64,000 nt of DNA, from the NCBI GenBank assembly GCA_002699585.1, contig PABP01000022.1, positions 101,416-165,415 on the forward strand. The letters run 5' to 3'. Under the pieces are notes generated by a model. The model made no database searches. It was given only the letters and a program-made list of their open reading frames with translations, and was not told where the DNA came from. Of the stretch, positions 38,299 through 46,659 are shown one piece after another; position 1 is the first letter of the stretch, and the number at the start of each line of letters is the position of its first letter. The translations under genes and the position numbers were made by a program. This DNA is from Anaerolineaceae bacterium. Its GTDB lineage: Bacteria > Chloroflexota > Anaerolineae > Aggregatilineales > Phototrophicaceae.

Positions 38299-38507
38299 CT
38301 CGTGTATACTTCAGAGTCAGCTTCGGCTGGCTCTGTTGTATTTTCGCCCAAAACCACGTGGTAATCTGCTTTCAAAGTAATAGCAACAACTCGATCATCT
38401 TCAACATAAACGCGCTCTACAATGAGTTTGATAAGCTCATGTTGCCGTTGTGGATCACTAGCTAAAGCTTCCCAATGTGAACTGAAGTTTTCCAACATAT
38501 CAGCGGC
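38244..38507 (-). pseudogene. C-terminal remnant of a serine recombinase, running antisense into tRNA-Asp
   Basis: The open frame gives ENFSSHWEALASDPQRQ, then LIKLIVERVYVEDDRVVAIT, the typical last helix and strand region of large serine recombinases. The tail SGSDGIRTRDLHLDRVAC is encoded by the complement of the tRNA-Asp gene and stops inside it. The catalytic resolvase domain and zinc-ribbon part are absent: upstream (38508 and beyond) the sequence becomes an unrelated aldo/keto reductase fragment. Only the end of the integrase therefore survives, as expected for a site-specific element fixed after a deletion. Confidence 0.7.
38286..38299 (+). other. Putative left attachment site (tRNA-Asp 3' end)
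   Basis: CCCGTCGCTCCCGC covers the 3' part of the tRNA gene and one base beyond. It is exactly repeated at 47008-47021, with partial similarity extending further left. A recombinase remnant abuts it. Confidence 0.65.
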
Positions 38508-38608
38508 ACATATGCGACTTGAGCAAGGTTCAGTTCCTTGCAGGCATCTAAAATACCGTCGACTTCCGGCTGTCGATGAAGCAGATTGTACTGAACCTCA
38601 TCTAAAGC
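38501..38608 (-). pseudogene. Aldo/keto reductase internal fragment
   Basis: About 35 codons read LDEVQYNLLHRQPEVDGI, then LDACKELNLAQVAYVPL, the conserved Tyr-Asn-Leu-x-x-Arg strand and following helix of the aldo/keto reductase barrel. Nothing before or after in the frame continues the family, so it is a fragment joined directly to the recombinase remnant. Confidence 0.6.
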
Positions 38609-38775
38609 CCTTGTTTGATCGCGCAATTGCACGCGATGAATTATCGCCGCAAACAGATCTCCAACTGCTGTTCGAGATGCTTCTGGGCGTGCTTTTTGTC
38701 CGTGTTTATGTGTTGGGAGAATCGCTTGATTCAACGCTAGCGGAACGGATTGTTGATCTGTTGTTGTCTGGCGGG
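38602..38775 (+). pseudogene. TetR-family regulator C-terminal fragment
   Basis: The frame reads LKPLFDRAIARDELSPQTD, then LLFEMLLGVLFVRVYVLGES and LAERIVDLLLSGG. This matches the C-terminal dimerisation domain of TetR regulators (RGELxPDTD, LLGxLxYRxLVxGExLD, VDLLLxG). No helix-turn-helix domain precedes it. It lies next to the aldo/keto reductase fragment and points the other way, consistent with rearranged island debris. Confidence 0.6.
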
Positions 38776-38914
38776 GCACTATCCCTGCCTGAGAAGAGTA
38801 AAGTCGTTATAATGTGCTGGAGTGACTTTTCTTCCTTTGATTTCTCCTTTTATTGCTCAATGGGGTTGAAAGCCTTCTCTATTTTAAACCCTCGATATGT
38901 CTCACCAAAATGAT

Positions 38915-38939
38915 ACGGAGGAGACCACCTCTCCCCCGT
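38915..38939 (-). terminator. Terminator of the binding protein/exporter operon
   Basis: On the minus strand ACGGGGGAGA pairs with TCTCCTCCGT over ten positions (one G-T) around a 5-base loop, then a T-containing run follows. It sits 33 bases after the binding protein stop. Confidence 0.6.
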
Positions 38940-38972
38940 CCACTTGAAGTCTTTCTGGTATTGGATTATGTG

Positions 38973-40139
38973 TTAGGAATCATCCCTCACGATACCATTC
39001 GGTCCTAGAAGATAACGTTGCTCATGCGTCAAATCACCATCTTCCAACTGCACGACCATCGCCACCTGGATGAGTTCGCCGCTAGCGTTGCTGTTGTTGT
39101 AGTCACCCTGAACGCCTGCATAGTCAACCGTGCCCGTATCGAACCAGCGTTGCAGGTCATCGGCACCGTTGCCAGCCGATGCCAACCCTTCAGCGATGAG
39201 GTTCAGGCCATCGAAGTATAGTGCTTGTACCTGTGTCGGTAGCCCATCATAGGTTTCTTCATAAAGATCCTTGAAGCTCTCGCTTGCCGTGTCATCCATC
39301 AAATCGGACCATAAGTTGAGTTCGTACAGGTCAATGTCGGACTGTGTGGATAGGCTCAGGATGGTGTTGGCGCTGCTATCCCCATACAGGTAGATGACAT
39401 TGCCGCTCCACTCGGTTGCTGACAGGTCATCCAGCAGACTTTGCAGCACATCAAAGCGATCCGCAACTATGACCACATCCGGTTCTTCAGCTTCAATATC
39501 CGCAGCGATCTCCAATGTATCAAGTTCGACCACATCATGGCTGCGGTTCAGCACCACGTTGACATCGTCAGTATCGCTCAAGTCTTCCAGCATGGCTTCG
39601 ACCGCCGTATTGGCGTAGTCGGCATCCGCGCTGACGATGGCGAAGTCGGTTGCTTCCAATTCTTCGATAGCGAATGCCGTTGCGATCTTAGCCAGCGTGG
39701 CATCATTCGCCCGTAGCTGGAACAAATACGACGAGGCATCGGCATAGCGGCCATCGATGCCACTGCTTGTCAACAGGAGCGGCGTATCCAGATCAGCCAG
39801 AGCAGGCAGCAGGGCGTTGGAATCTGGGCCGAGGATAGCGACCGCGCCTTCTGCACGCAGTTCGGCAATGGCCTGCGTGACATCTTCCTGATTGCCGACT
39901 GCCTTGTAACTCACTTGCAGCCGATAGAGGTCATTGCCCGTGGCTTCGATGCCGCCCGCGTCGTTGATGTCTTCAATGGCCAGGTCCACGCTCTGACGGA
40001 TGGCGGTTGCCCGGTCTGCGTTGAGGTTGGCATCAGGGAGCAGGACCCCGATGCGCACGGTTTCGACACTTTGGGCGCTGATAGCTATGCTGGTCATCAC
40101 CAGGACGATTAGCAAAATGAGGTGACGTGTTACTTTCAT
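38973..40139 (-). CDS. Periplasmic binding protein of the branched-chain amino acid type (Peripla_BP_6)
   Basis: The 388-residue protein has a signal peptide (HLILLIVLVMTSIAISA) and the two-lobed LivK-like pattern: VRIGVLLPDANLN, RQSVDLAIEDINDAGG, AVAILGPDSNALLPA and PLLLTSSG. Such proteins normally feed Liv-type ABC importers, but no permease or ATPase of that kind is nearby. The gene is instead the last of a macA-ATPase-macB-like operon. The start at 40139 has AGGAGA ahead; an upstream in-frame codon overlaps the permease stop. Its ligand is unknown; a sensing role for the exporter is possible. Confidence 0.8.
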   Translation of the reverse strand: MKVTRHLILLIVLVMTSIAISAQSVETVRIGVLLPDANLNADRATAIRQSVDLAIEDINDAGGIEATGNDLYRLQVSYKAVGNQEDVTQAIAELRAEGAVAILGPDSNALLPALADLDTPLLLTSSGIDGRYADASSYLFQLRANDATLAKIATAFAIEELEATDFAIVSADADYANTAVEAMLEDLSDTDDVNVVLNRSHDVVELDTLEIAADIEAEEPDVVIVADRFDVLQSLLDDLSATEWSGNVIYLYGDSSANTILSLSTQSDIDLYELNLWSDLMDDTASESFKDLYEETYDGLPTQVQALYFDGLNLIAEGLASAGNGADDLQRWFDTGTVDYAGVQGDYNNSNASGELIQVAMVVQLEDGDLTHEQRYLLGPNGIVRDDS

Positions 40140-40171
40140 GGGGTTGGTTCTCCTGTTTTTAGTTGATGTCA

Positions 40172-41392
40172 TTATTCGTAGCGCAACGCTTCGATAGGGT
40201 GTAGCCGTGCGGCGCGGGTAGCCGGGTAAAGTCCGAAGAAGACGCCCACCAGCACCGAGAATCCCACGCCGAGCAAAACCGATTGCGGCGTGATATAAGC
40301 TGAAATCAGCCCGGTTTGGTTGATAGCGAATGCAGCCAAGGTGCTGACGATGATGCCGATGATGCCGCCAAGCGTACTCAGGACGATGGTTTCAATAAGA
40401 AATTGGCCGACGATATGGTGATATTTGGCCCCGACCGCTTTACGCAGCCCAATTTCACGGGTGCGTTCCGTCACCGATACCAGCGAGATATTCATGATGC
40501 CGATACCACCCACGATCAATGAAATGGCGGCTACAGCACTCAGGAAAATCGTCAGAATATCCGTGACCTGGCCGACGATGTCCAGCAAATCATCCTGGCT
40601 GATAACGGTGAACGTGTCTTCTTCATTCAGGCCAATGTCATAGCGATCTCGCATGAGGTCCTCAACATCGTTCCTCACCTGGTCGATATCATCCGACGTG
40701 GCTGCTGATAGGGTGATGGCCGTGACTGGGTTATTGGTCCCGCCGCTGGTTTTTGCGCCAAACAGCGTCCGATAAGCTGTGTTGATGGGTACATATACCG
40801 ATGAACTTCGATTGGGCATCATGCTGCTGCCGATACTTTCGCTAACGCCCTTCACTTCAAAACGGATGCCATTGATGCGCAGGCTGCGGCCTACCGGGTT
40901 CAATTGGCCGAACAAGTCCTCAGCCGCATTGCTATCAATGATGACCACGCGCTCGGCATTGTCGTTATCCGTCTGCGTAAAAAACGTGCCCAGTTCCATG
41001 TTAATGGTCAACACATCGACCACTTGGTCGGACGTGCCAATGACGCTGGCGACGATGGTGCTGTCTTCGTAGGTCACTTGGCCGACACTAGCGTACTGCG
41101 GTGCGACGCCCAGCATGTGGTCGATGTTGTCTTCAATGGCCTCGACATCATCAAGCGTAAAGGCATCGCTACCACTCGCCTGCCGGAAGTCCGCACCAGG
41201 CAGGACCGCCACGACATTCGACCCGGCCCCTTCGATTTCAGCCGAGATGGCGTTCTGTACGCCTTCGCCGATAGATACCAGCGATACGACCGCCGCCACA
41301 CCGATGATGATGCCCAACATGGTCAGCAGTGAGCGCAGCTTATTGGCCATCAACGCGCTAAAAGCCACCTGGAGATTTTGTCGAAACGTCAT
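40172..41392 (-). CDS. MacB/FtsX-type ABC transporter permease
   Basis: The 406-residue protein has one N-terminal helix (MLGIIIGVAAVVSLVSIG), a large extracytoplasmic MacB_PCD domain (residues about 40-260) and three C-terminal helices with the FtsX signature SVTERTREIGLRKAVGAK. MacB-type proteins power export of peptides, antibiotics or lipoproteins by mechanotransmission. The start overlaps the ATPase gene stop as ATGA at 41389-41392. The permease and ATPase are separate chains here, unlike fused E. coli MacB. Confidence 0.92.
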   Translation of the reverse strand: MTFRQNLQVAFSALMANKLRSLLTMLGIIIGVAAVVSLVSIGEGVQNAISAEIEGAGSNVVAVLPGADFRQASGSDAFTLDDVEAIEDNIDHMLGVAPQYASVGQVTYEDSTIVASVIGTSDQVVDVLTINMELGTFFTQTDNDNAERVVIIDSNAAEDLFGQLNPVGRSLRINGIRFEVKGVSESIGSSMMPNRSSSVYVPINTAYRTLFGAKTSGGTNNPVTAITLSAATSDDIDQVRNDVEDLMRDRYDIGLNEEDTFTVISQDDLLDIVGQVTDILTIFLSAVAAISLIVGGIGIMNISLVSVTERTREIGLRKAVGAKYHHIVGQFLIETIVLSTLGGIIGIIVSTLAAFAINQTGLISAYITPQSVLLGVGFSVLVGVFFGLYPATRAARLHPIEALRYE

Positions 41393-42153
41393 GCCGTCAC
41401 CTCCTTTTCGTCAATGACAGTCGTCTCGTTGGCTGCGTGCTGCTCATCCCACAGCCGCGTTAATGACTCTGGCATGTCATGTAGCAGGCCATCGCGCAGA
41501 TAGATACAGCGCTCGGTCTGGATCATGATTTCTGGATCGTGGGTCACGACCACCAGTGTGATGCCTTCGTTACGATGTAAATCTTTGAACAATGTCATGA
41601 TTTCGTCGCCCGTTTCTGTATCCAGATTGCCCGTGGGTTCATCCGCCATGATGATCGACGGATTGGATACCAGCGCCCGTGCAATTGCGACGCGCTGCTG
41701 CTGCCCACCGGATAGCTCGGTTGGTTTGTGCTTGACGCGGTCGCCCAGGCCGACTGTTTCCAGGGCGGCTTGCGCTCGTTCGCGCCGTTCACCGACGTCC
41801 ATCCCGGCATAGATCAGTGGCAGGGCGACGTTGTCCAGCGTGGACATATTCGATAGCAGGTTAAACTTCTGGAAGACGAACCCGATGCGCTGGTTACGGA
41901 TGTCCGATAGCTTGCTTTCCGGCAACTGGCTGACGGCTTCGCCATCCAGCAGATACTCGCCGCTGGTCGGTGTGTCGAGCGCACCCAGCAGGGCCATGAG
42001 CGTACTTTTACCGCTGCCGCTCGGCCCCATGATTGAGACCATCTCGCCTTCGTTCACCGTGATAGAGACGCCCTTCAAGGCTTGGACTTCGGTTTCGCCC
42101 ATTTTGTAGACTTTGCGTAAATCGTGTGTTTCGATGACAGCAGTCGCATTCAT
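41389..42153 (-). CDS. ABC transporter ATP-binding protein (MacB/LolD-like)
   Basis: The 254-residue ATPase has Walker A GPSGSGKST, signature LSGGQQQRVAIARAL, Walker B IIMADEPTGNLD and the H-loop VVVTHDPE. It belongs to the LolD/MacB branch. The C-terminus carries a 25-residue extension beyond the usual domain end. It lies between the MacA-like adaptor (2-base gap) and the permease (4-base overlap). Confidence 0.94.
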   Translation of the reverse strand: MNATAVIETHDLRKVYKMGETEVQALKGVSITVNEGEMVSIMGPSGSGKSTLMALLGALDTPTSGEYLLDGEAVSQLPESKLSDIRNQRIGFVFQKFNLLSNMSTLDNVALPLIYAGMDVGERRERAQAALETVGLGDRVKHKPTELSGGQQQRVAIARALVSNPSIIMADEPTGNLDTETGDEIMTLFKDLHRNEGITLVVVTHDPEIMIQTERCIYLRDGLLHDMPESLTRLWDEQHAANETTVIDEKEVTA

Positions 42154-42155
42154 GG

Positions 42156-43367
42156 CTAGTCCTCCACAATGACGACCGTTTGACCGGCCTGCACATCACC
42201 CTCGATGACGATGTAACCATCCGCGCTGTAACCTGGGGTGACGGCGACATCACGGTCGGTATCGCCAGTGCGTACCGTGACGTACTCGCCTAGCTCATTA
42301 TTGCGTTGGATCGCCCGCCGCGGCACGATGTACACGCCTTCTTCAACCGCTACGAAGATGTTGACATCAGCGCTCATACCCAGGCGCAGGGCCGGGTCAA
42401 CTTCGGTCAGGTCGATGCGCACTTCATAGTTGGTGATGCCCTGTACGCTGTTCGCTTGCGGGGAAATGCGGGCGACCGTGCCCATAAGCGTGGTTTCGCC
42501 CAAAGCATCCAGGCTGATTTCTGCGGTCTGGCCCACAGCCACATTGACCACATCCAGTTCATCGACCTGGGTCAAGACATGTAGTTGGCTCATATCAGCC
42601 AGCGTGATGGCCACGGTCCCGGCCCCAACCTGTTGATCTTCCACAATGGCGACGTTTGTTACCAGGCCATCAAAGGGCGCGACCAGTGTCGCGTCATCCA
42701 GGCGCATCTGGGCTTGCTCAAGCTGAATTTCCGCCGTGTTAAGTTGTGACTGAGCCGCTTCCAGGCCGCTCATATTGCTGCTGTTCTTCTCAGAAATACC
42801 GCATTGGGCCAGTGTGACGTCATAGTTGGTCTGGGCATTGCGCAGGGCTTTGCCCGCCTGGGAATCGGTGTCAGCGACGAAATTTGGGTCCACTTCATAA
42901 CCGGCTCGCACGTAATCGTCATAGGCATCCTGGGCCGCTTCCAGACCATCTTCAGCCGTGGCGACCCCAGCACAGTTGACCAGGACCTGTTCGTCACTGA
43001 TCTCTAGCATGAGTTGGGCATTGGCCAGGTTGGCCTGCGCCGCATGGACGACTTCCTGTGCCAGTGCAACTTGTAGTTGCAGGCTGGTGGTGTCTAGTGC
43101 TGCCAGCACATCGCCTGCGCTGACGGTATCGCCCATCGACACATTAACGGTGGCCACTGTCTCAGCGACGCCGAAGTTCAGGTACAGTGTGCGCTCCGGG
43201 GAAATGATGCCGGTGCCATCGACCACAACGTTAATATCCTGTTGTTCAATCTCGGCCAGATTGTCATTGCTTTGGGCATTGGCTGGCATCTGTGTGAAGA
43301 TGGCAGCCGCGCCAACAAGAATAATCAGGAGGCCAACGGGAATGCCGTATTGGAGTACTCGTTTCAT
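42156..43367 (-). CDS. MacA-like membrane fusion (adaptor) protein
   Basis: The 403-residue protein has an N-terminal membrane anchor (GIPVGLLIILVGAAAIF) and the HlyD/RND adaptor order: lipoyl half-motif LYLNFGVAETVATVNVSMGD, a long alpha-hairpin (VVHAAQANLANAQLM ... ALRNAQTNYDV ... AAQSQLNTAEIQLEQAQMRL), the second lipoyl half LVAPFDGLVTNV and the beta-barrel. It connects the permease to the exterior. It is the first gene of the minus-strand operon, divergent from the sensor kinase. Confidence 0.92.
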   Translation of the reverse strand: MKRVLQYGIPVGLLIILVGAAAIFTQMPANAQSNDNLAEIEQQDINVVVDGTGIISPERTLYLNFGVAETVATVNVSMGDTVSAGDVLAALDTTSLQLQVALAQEVVHAAQANLANAQLMLEISDEQVLVNCAGVATAEDGLEAAQDAYDDYVRAGYEVDPNFVADTDSQAGKALRNAQTNYDVTLAQCGISEKNSSNMSGLEAAQSQLNTAEIQLEQAQMRLDDATLVAPFDGLVTNVAIVEDQQVGAGTVAITLADMSQLHVLTQVDELDVVNVAVGQTAEISLDALGETTLMGTVARISPQANSVQGITNYEVRIDLTEVDPALRLGMSADVNIFVAVEEGVYIVPRRAIQRNNELGEYVTVRTGDTDRDVAVTPGYSADGYIVIEGDVQAGQTVVIVED

Positions 43368-43503
43368 TGGAACTAGCCTTTGCGTCCTTTTGATTGATGC
43401 ATGTGGGTTTGGTGTATAGTGCTTCTTTCGAGCATGTCCAGTGAACCAGAATGCGGACGCCAGCCGTAGTGAACAGCATCATAGGCCCTTATGAAAACTT
43501 CAT

Positions 43504-43566
43504 GTCGTCATATGACAATGTCACATGACGAGGTGACACGTCGTACATGACGACACGCTCTATAAT
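43504..43566 (+). promoter_or_regulatory. Operator cluster of GTCA/TGAC inverted repeats with TATAAT
   Basis: Between macA and the sensor kinase lie GTCATATGAC (43507-43516) and GTCACATGAC (43520-43529), centred 13 bases apart, followed by further TGAC, GTCG and CATGAC elements up to 43553. A consensus -10 TATAAT is at 43561-43566 without a good -35, which fits an activator-dependent promoter. The likely binder is the response regulator encoded nearby. Confidence 0.55.
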
Positions 43567-43603
43567 GAGGTAGGGTTTAGCTATCCAGATGGGGATGATC
43601 TAG

Positions 43604-43630
43604 ATGAGTAAGAAACGCGACACAGCATGA
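43604..43630 (+). CDS. Possible 8-residue leader peptide (MSKKRDTA)
   Basis: An ATG at 43604 opens an eight-residue frame ending in TGA at 43628-43630. The stop overlaps the sensor kinase start as ATGA, so the leader could couple translation. A GGGGA stretch lies about 8 bases ahead of this ATG, whereas the kinase start itself lacks a clear ribosome-binding site. Confidence 0.35.
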   Translation: MSKKRDTA

Positions 43631-44916
43631 CCTATCCACTCGAAAAAAATCTACTGCGTACATTTCGTGGTTTTTTGGCCCTTCGCCTTTTTTTCTCTGT
43701 TACGGCTTTTTTTGTGAGCGAGACGAAAACGCATACTCCGTTACTCACAGCGATTGGTCTGGTTGTGAGTGCTGCGATTTTGCTCTACCTTAGCCTGGAC
43801 ATCCTGCGAATCTCGCTGCGTGAGGTCTACCTGCCGATTGCCTTATTTGCCATTACGTTTGACCTCATCCTGGAGCAGCGCCTGATCCAACTGACGCTGG
43901 CCCAGATGGATTTATCGTTCGAGCGAAATATTCTGCAGTTTATGGAGCCTTTTACGCTGCCCGGTATTGAAAATGCCACCATACCCTTATTGGCTATATT
44001 GGCGTCGACGGCCCTTCTCTTTGTGCCGCTTGTCTTGCTGAGTTGGCAGTATCGTTTTCGCAGTGTCGTCGTTTTCACTGTAGGGGCTACCATACTGGAC
44101 TTTTCCCTGCTGGTGGCTTTTAGTCCGTATGCTCGCTTTGACATCCCCATAGAAATTTTGGGCGTGCTGGTGCGTGATACATCCTTCATCATCGTAGGCT
44201 TCATCGTGACCCGAATCATGACAACCCAGCGCCAGCAGCAGGCCGAGCTGGCCGATGTCAATCGCAAGCTGATGGCTTATGCCACCACCCGCGAGCAGCT
44301 TTTCATCACCCAGGAACGCAATCGGCTGGCCAGGGAACTGCACGATACACTCGCGCATACCCTCAGTGCCGTGACAGTCAAACTCAATGCGGTCCAGGTC
44401 ATCTGGGAAAGCGACGATGACCGCGCCAAAATCATGCTATCGGAAGTCATTGATACGCTCAACGTGGGTAATGCGGAAACACGCCGTGCCCTGCGTGACT
44501 TACGTGCCTCGCCCCTGGATGATATGGGCTTACTGCTGGCCATTCAGCACCTCGCGGAGACCTCCGCCCAGCGTGGTGATTTTTCTCTTGATTTGCAGCT
44601 ACCGGAGCATATCCGCCAGTTCAGTACCGACCTGGAACAGGCCATCTATCGCATCTGCCAGGAAGCCCTGGCCAACATCGTCGAACATGCCAACGCTAAA
44701 CACGTCAACCTCAAGCTGACCTATGCCGACGCACTGCTCGAACTTAAGATTGTGGACGATGGCTGTGGGTTTAATATAGATGAGGTGGCTACAGATCAGC
44801 ACTTTGGCATTACAGGCATGCAGGAGCGTGCCGCCATGATTAACGGCAAACTGCACCTGAATAGCGGCATCAATCAGGGAACAACGATTGTTTTACAGGT
44901 AAAGGGTGACTCGTGA
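43627..44916 (+). CDS. Sensor histidine kinase, NarL/LiaS type (HisKA_3)
   Basis: The 429-residue protein has about six membrane helices in its first 200 residues, then the HisKA_3 dimerisation domain with the phospho-acceptor His in RLARELHDTLAHTL. The HATPase domain follows, with EALANIVEHANAKHV (N box), DDGCGFN (G1) and GITGMQERAAMI (G2). It overlaps the response regulator start by four bases (GTGA). Being divergent from a MacAB-like exporter, it may sense envelope or peptide stress, as LiaS- or BceS-like systems do; this is inference. Confidence 0.9.
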   Translation: MTYPLEKNLLRTFRGFLALRLFFSVTAFFVSETKTHTPLLTAIGLVVSAAILLYLSLDILRISLREVYLPIALFAITFDLILEQRLIQLTLAQMDLSFERNILQFMEPFTLPGIENATIPLLAILASTALLFVPLVLLSWQYRFRSVVVFTVGATILDFSLLVAFSPYARFDIPIEILGVLVRDTSFIIVGFIVTRIMTTQRQQQAELADVNRKLMAYATTREQLFITQERNRLARELHDTLAHTLSAVTVKLNAVQVIWESDDDRAKIMLSEVIDTLNVGNAETRRALRDLRASPLDDMGLLLAIQHLAETSAQRGDFSLDLQLPEHIRQFSTDLEQAIYRICQEALANIVEHANAKHVNLKLTYADALLELKIVDDGCGFNIDEVATDQHFGITGMQERAAMINGKLHLNSGINQGTTIVLQVKGDS

Positions 44917-45566
44917 TTAGCGTACTGATTTGTGATGACCAGGCCATCGTCACTGAGGGCTTGCAGGTCATCCTCGATAGCGACCCGGAAATCGAAGTCG
45001 TCGCCATCGCCCAGGATGGCGCTCAGGCTATTGAACTCGTGGAAAAACACAAGCCGCATATTGTCCTCATGGACCTCAAGATGCCCGGACTCAATGGCAT
45101 CCATGCCACGCGCCACATTCGCACCCACTTTCCGGGCGTTTTCGTGCTGGTGCTGACGACTTATGATGCCGATGAATGGGTATTTGATGCCATCCGTAGT
45201 GGGGCATCCGGCTATCTGCTCAAGAACACCGCCCCCAAAGACTTGATAAAGGCCGTCAAACAGGTTGTTGCTGGCCAAACCCCCGTTGACCCGGAAGTCG
45301 CTGGCAAGCTCTTTAAGCATGTCAGCCACGCGGAAAGCAGTTTTGCTTCGGCGACAGCCGCCATTGAAATTGACAAGCTGAGTGAGCGTGAATACGAAGT
45401 CCTGGGCTTGATGGCCCAGGGACTCAGCAACCGGGAAATTGCCGAGCGTATCTTCTTGTCAGAAGGCACGGTTCGCAATTATGTGAGCAGTATCTTCAGC
45501 AAGCTTGATGTCTCCGACAGAACCCAGGCGACCCTCATTGCCGTGCGTTATGGCCTGGTGGAGTAG
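44913..45566 (+). CDS. NarL/LuxR-family response regulator
   Basis: The 217-residue protein has a receiver domain with the phospho-acceptor Asp in VLMDLKMPGLNG and the switch residues VLTTYD and LLKNTAPK. A LuxR-type HTH at the C-terminus reads LSEREYEVLGLMAQGLSNRE ... GTVRNYVSSIF. The GTG start overlaps the kinase stop. It probably binds the GTCA/TGAC cluster upstream of the kinase and controls both divergent operons. Confidence 0.92.
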   Translation: MISVLICDDQAIVTEGLQVILDSDPEIEVVAIAQDGAQAIELVEKHKPHIVLMDLKMPGLNGIHATRHIRTHFPGVFVLVLTTYDADEWVFDAIRSGASGYLLKNTAPKDLIKAVKQVVAGQTPVDPEVAGKLFKHVSHAESSFASATAAIEIDKLSEREYEVLGLMAQGLSNREIAERIFLSEGTVRNYVSSIFSKLDVSDRTQATLIAVRYGLVE

Positions 45567-45916
45567 TCAATTATGGGGATTAATAAAGGCAATAAAGCCC
45601 GAAGAGCTGATAGCGATACACGTGTAAGACGTCATAGAAACTGTTTGAATATTCAGAAAGTGCCCGAGTTTGATATTATATTGCTGCAAAATCTGAATTC
45701 TCCACAACCCAAATTGTCCAATCAAAATGGATAAATCACCTTAGGGCGATGGCTTTAATTTCATTTTGAGGCAATTTCAACATTACAAATTCAATTATCA
45801 AACAGGTTCATACTCTTGTAGATATTTAGCCTTATGATCGAAGATAAGAACGGTTGGCTTGTGTATAACAGAAAAAGAGAGAGGAATTGAGGGCAAGTTC
45901 AAGTCAGCCGAAGTGG
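45567..45916. other. AT-rich intergenic region, nothing recognised
   Basis: These 350 bases between the response regulator and the left end of the IS element are much more AT-rich than the flanking genes. I see no open frame with family resemblance, no RNA gene and no clear repeat. Confidence 0.6.
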
Positions 45917-45954
45917 TGACCTGCCCCAGAAGTTTGTACCATCCGTTAAGTGAG

Positions 45955-46380
45955 TCAGGTAGCCCTGGTTGTGAGTGGTGGCACCAGGATTGCTTCTGGT
46001 GCGGGTGGGCGATAGTTCAGTGCACTATTTGGTACAGCGGTCGTAATCGAATGCAAGATCCATCGTTGAGCCATAATCGTCCGCGCTTGGGTTGCTTAGT
46101 GGGTACTTTCAAACCTTCCTGTCGCCAAATTCGCTCCACCCGCTTGTGATTCACTTGCTAGCCTTCTCGCTTCAACAGGGCTGTAATGCGTCGATATCCA
46201 TAGCGGACATACTCACTCGCCAGGGCGATTACGCGCGATCGCAAACGGACTTCATCGTCCGACATGCATGGTTCATAGCGCTAGGTTGACCGCGGCTGTT
46301 TCAAGACCCGATATACTCGACGTTCAGACACAGCTATCTTGTCCTTTACCTGCTGCACCAGTTGGCGATGTCTGCTTGAC
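45955..46380 (-). pseudogene. IS3-family transposase orfB remnant, catalytic core deleted
   Basis: The frame after orfA reads RHRQLVQQVKDKIAVSERRV, then ASEYVRYGYRRITALLKREG and VNHKRVERIWRQEGLKVP, the N-terminal part of IS3 OrfB. Stop codons interrupt it at 46281-46283 and 46158-46160. After GRLWLNDGSCIRLRP it jumps, in another frame, to ALNYRPPAPEAI, which is the C-terminus of the same family. The DDE catalytic core between them is gone. Confidence 0.8.
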
Positions 46381-46659
46381 TCATGACTTTTTTGAGAGCG
46401 CTTCCTCCAGGATGGATTTATCCAATGCCAGGTCTGCCACCAACTTCTTCAACTGGGCGTTCTCGCGTTCCAGATCCTTCATGCGCCTGGCCTGGCGTTT
46501 GTCCATCCCGCTGTATTCTTTCCGCCAGCGATAGTAGGTTTGTTCACGGCCCCCCAGTTCTTTGGCTGCTTCTTTGGTCGTATAGCCTTGCCCGATCAGG
46601 ACCTCGGCTTCACGCAATTTGTGGATGATTTCTTCTGTCTTGTAATGCTTCCGTGCCAT
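46381..46659 (-). CDS. IS3-family transposase OrfA
   Basis: The 92-residue protein is a typical OrfA: HTH region YKTEEIIHKLREAEVLIGQG and ELGGREQTYYRWRKEYSGM, then a leucine zipper-like coiled coil (LERENAQLKKLVADLALDKS). OrfA binds the terminal repeats and normally acts with OrfB made by frameshifting. The orfA frame is intact but its partner is destroyed, so the element cannot transpose alone. Confidence 0.88.
   Translation of the reverse strand: MARKHYKTEEIIHKLREAEVLIGQGYTTKEAAKELGGREQTYYRWRKEYSGMDKRQARRMKDLERENAQLKKLVADLALDKSILEEALSKKS

Noticed and set aside
43504..43566. Possible CRISPR array from repeated GTCA/TGAC units
   Set aside because: The units are only 10 bases with 3-base gaps and form inverted repeats in a promoter; there are no spacers and no cas genes in the window.
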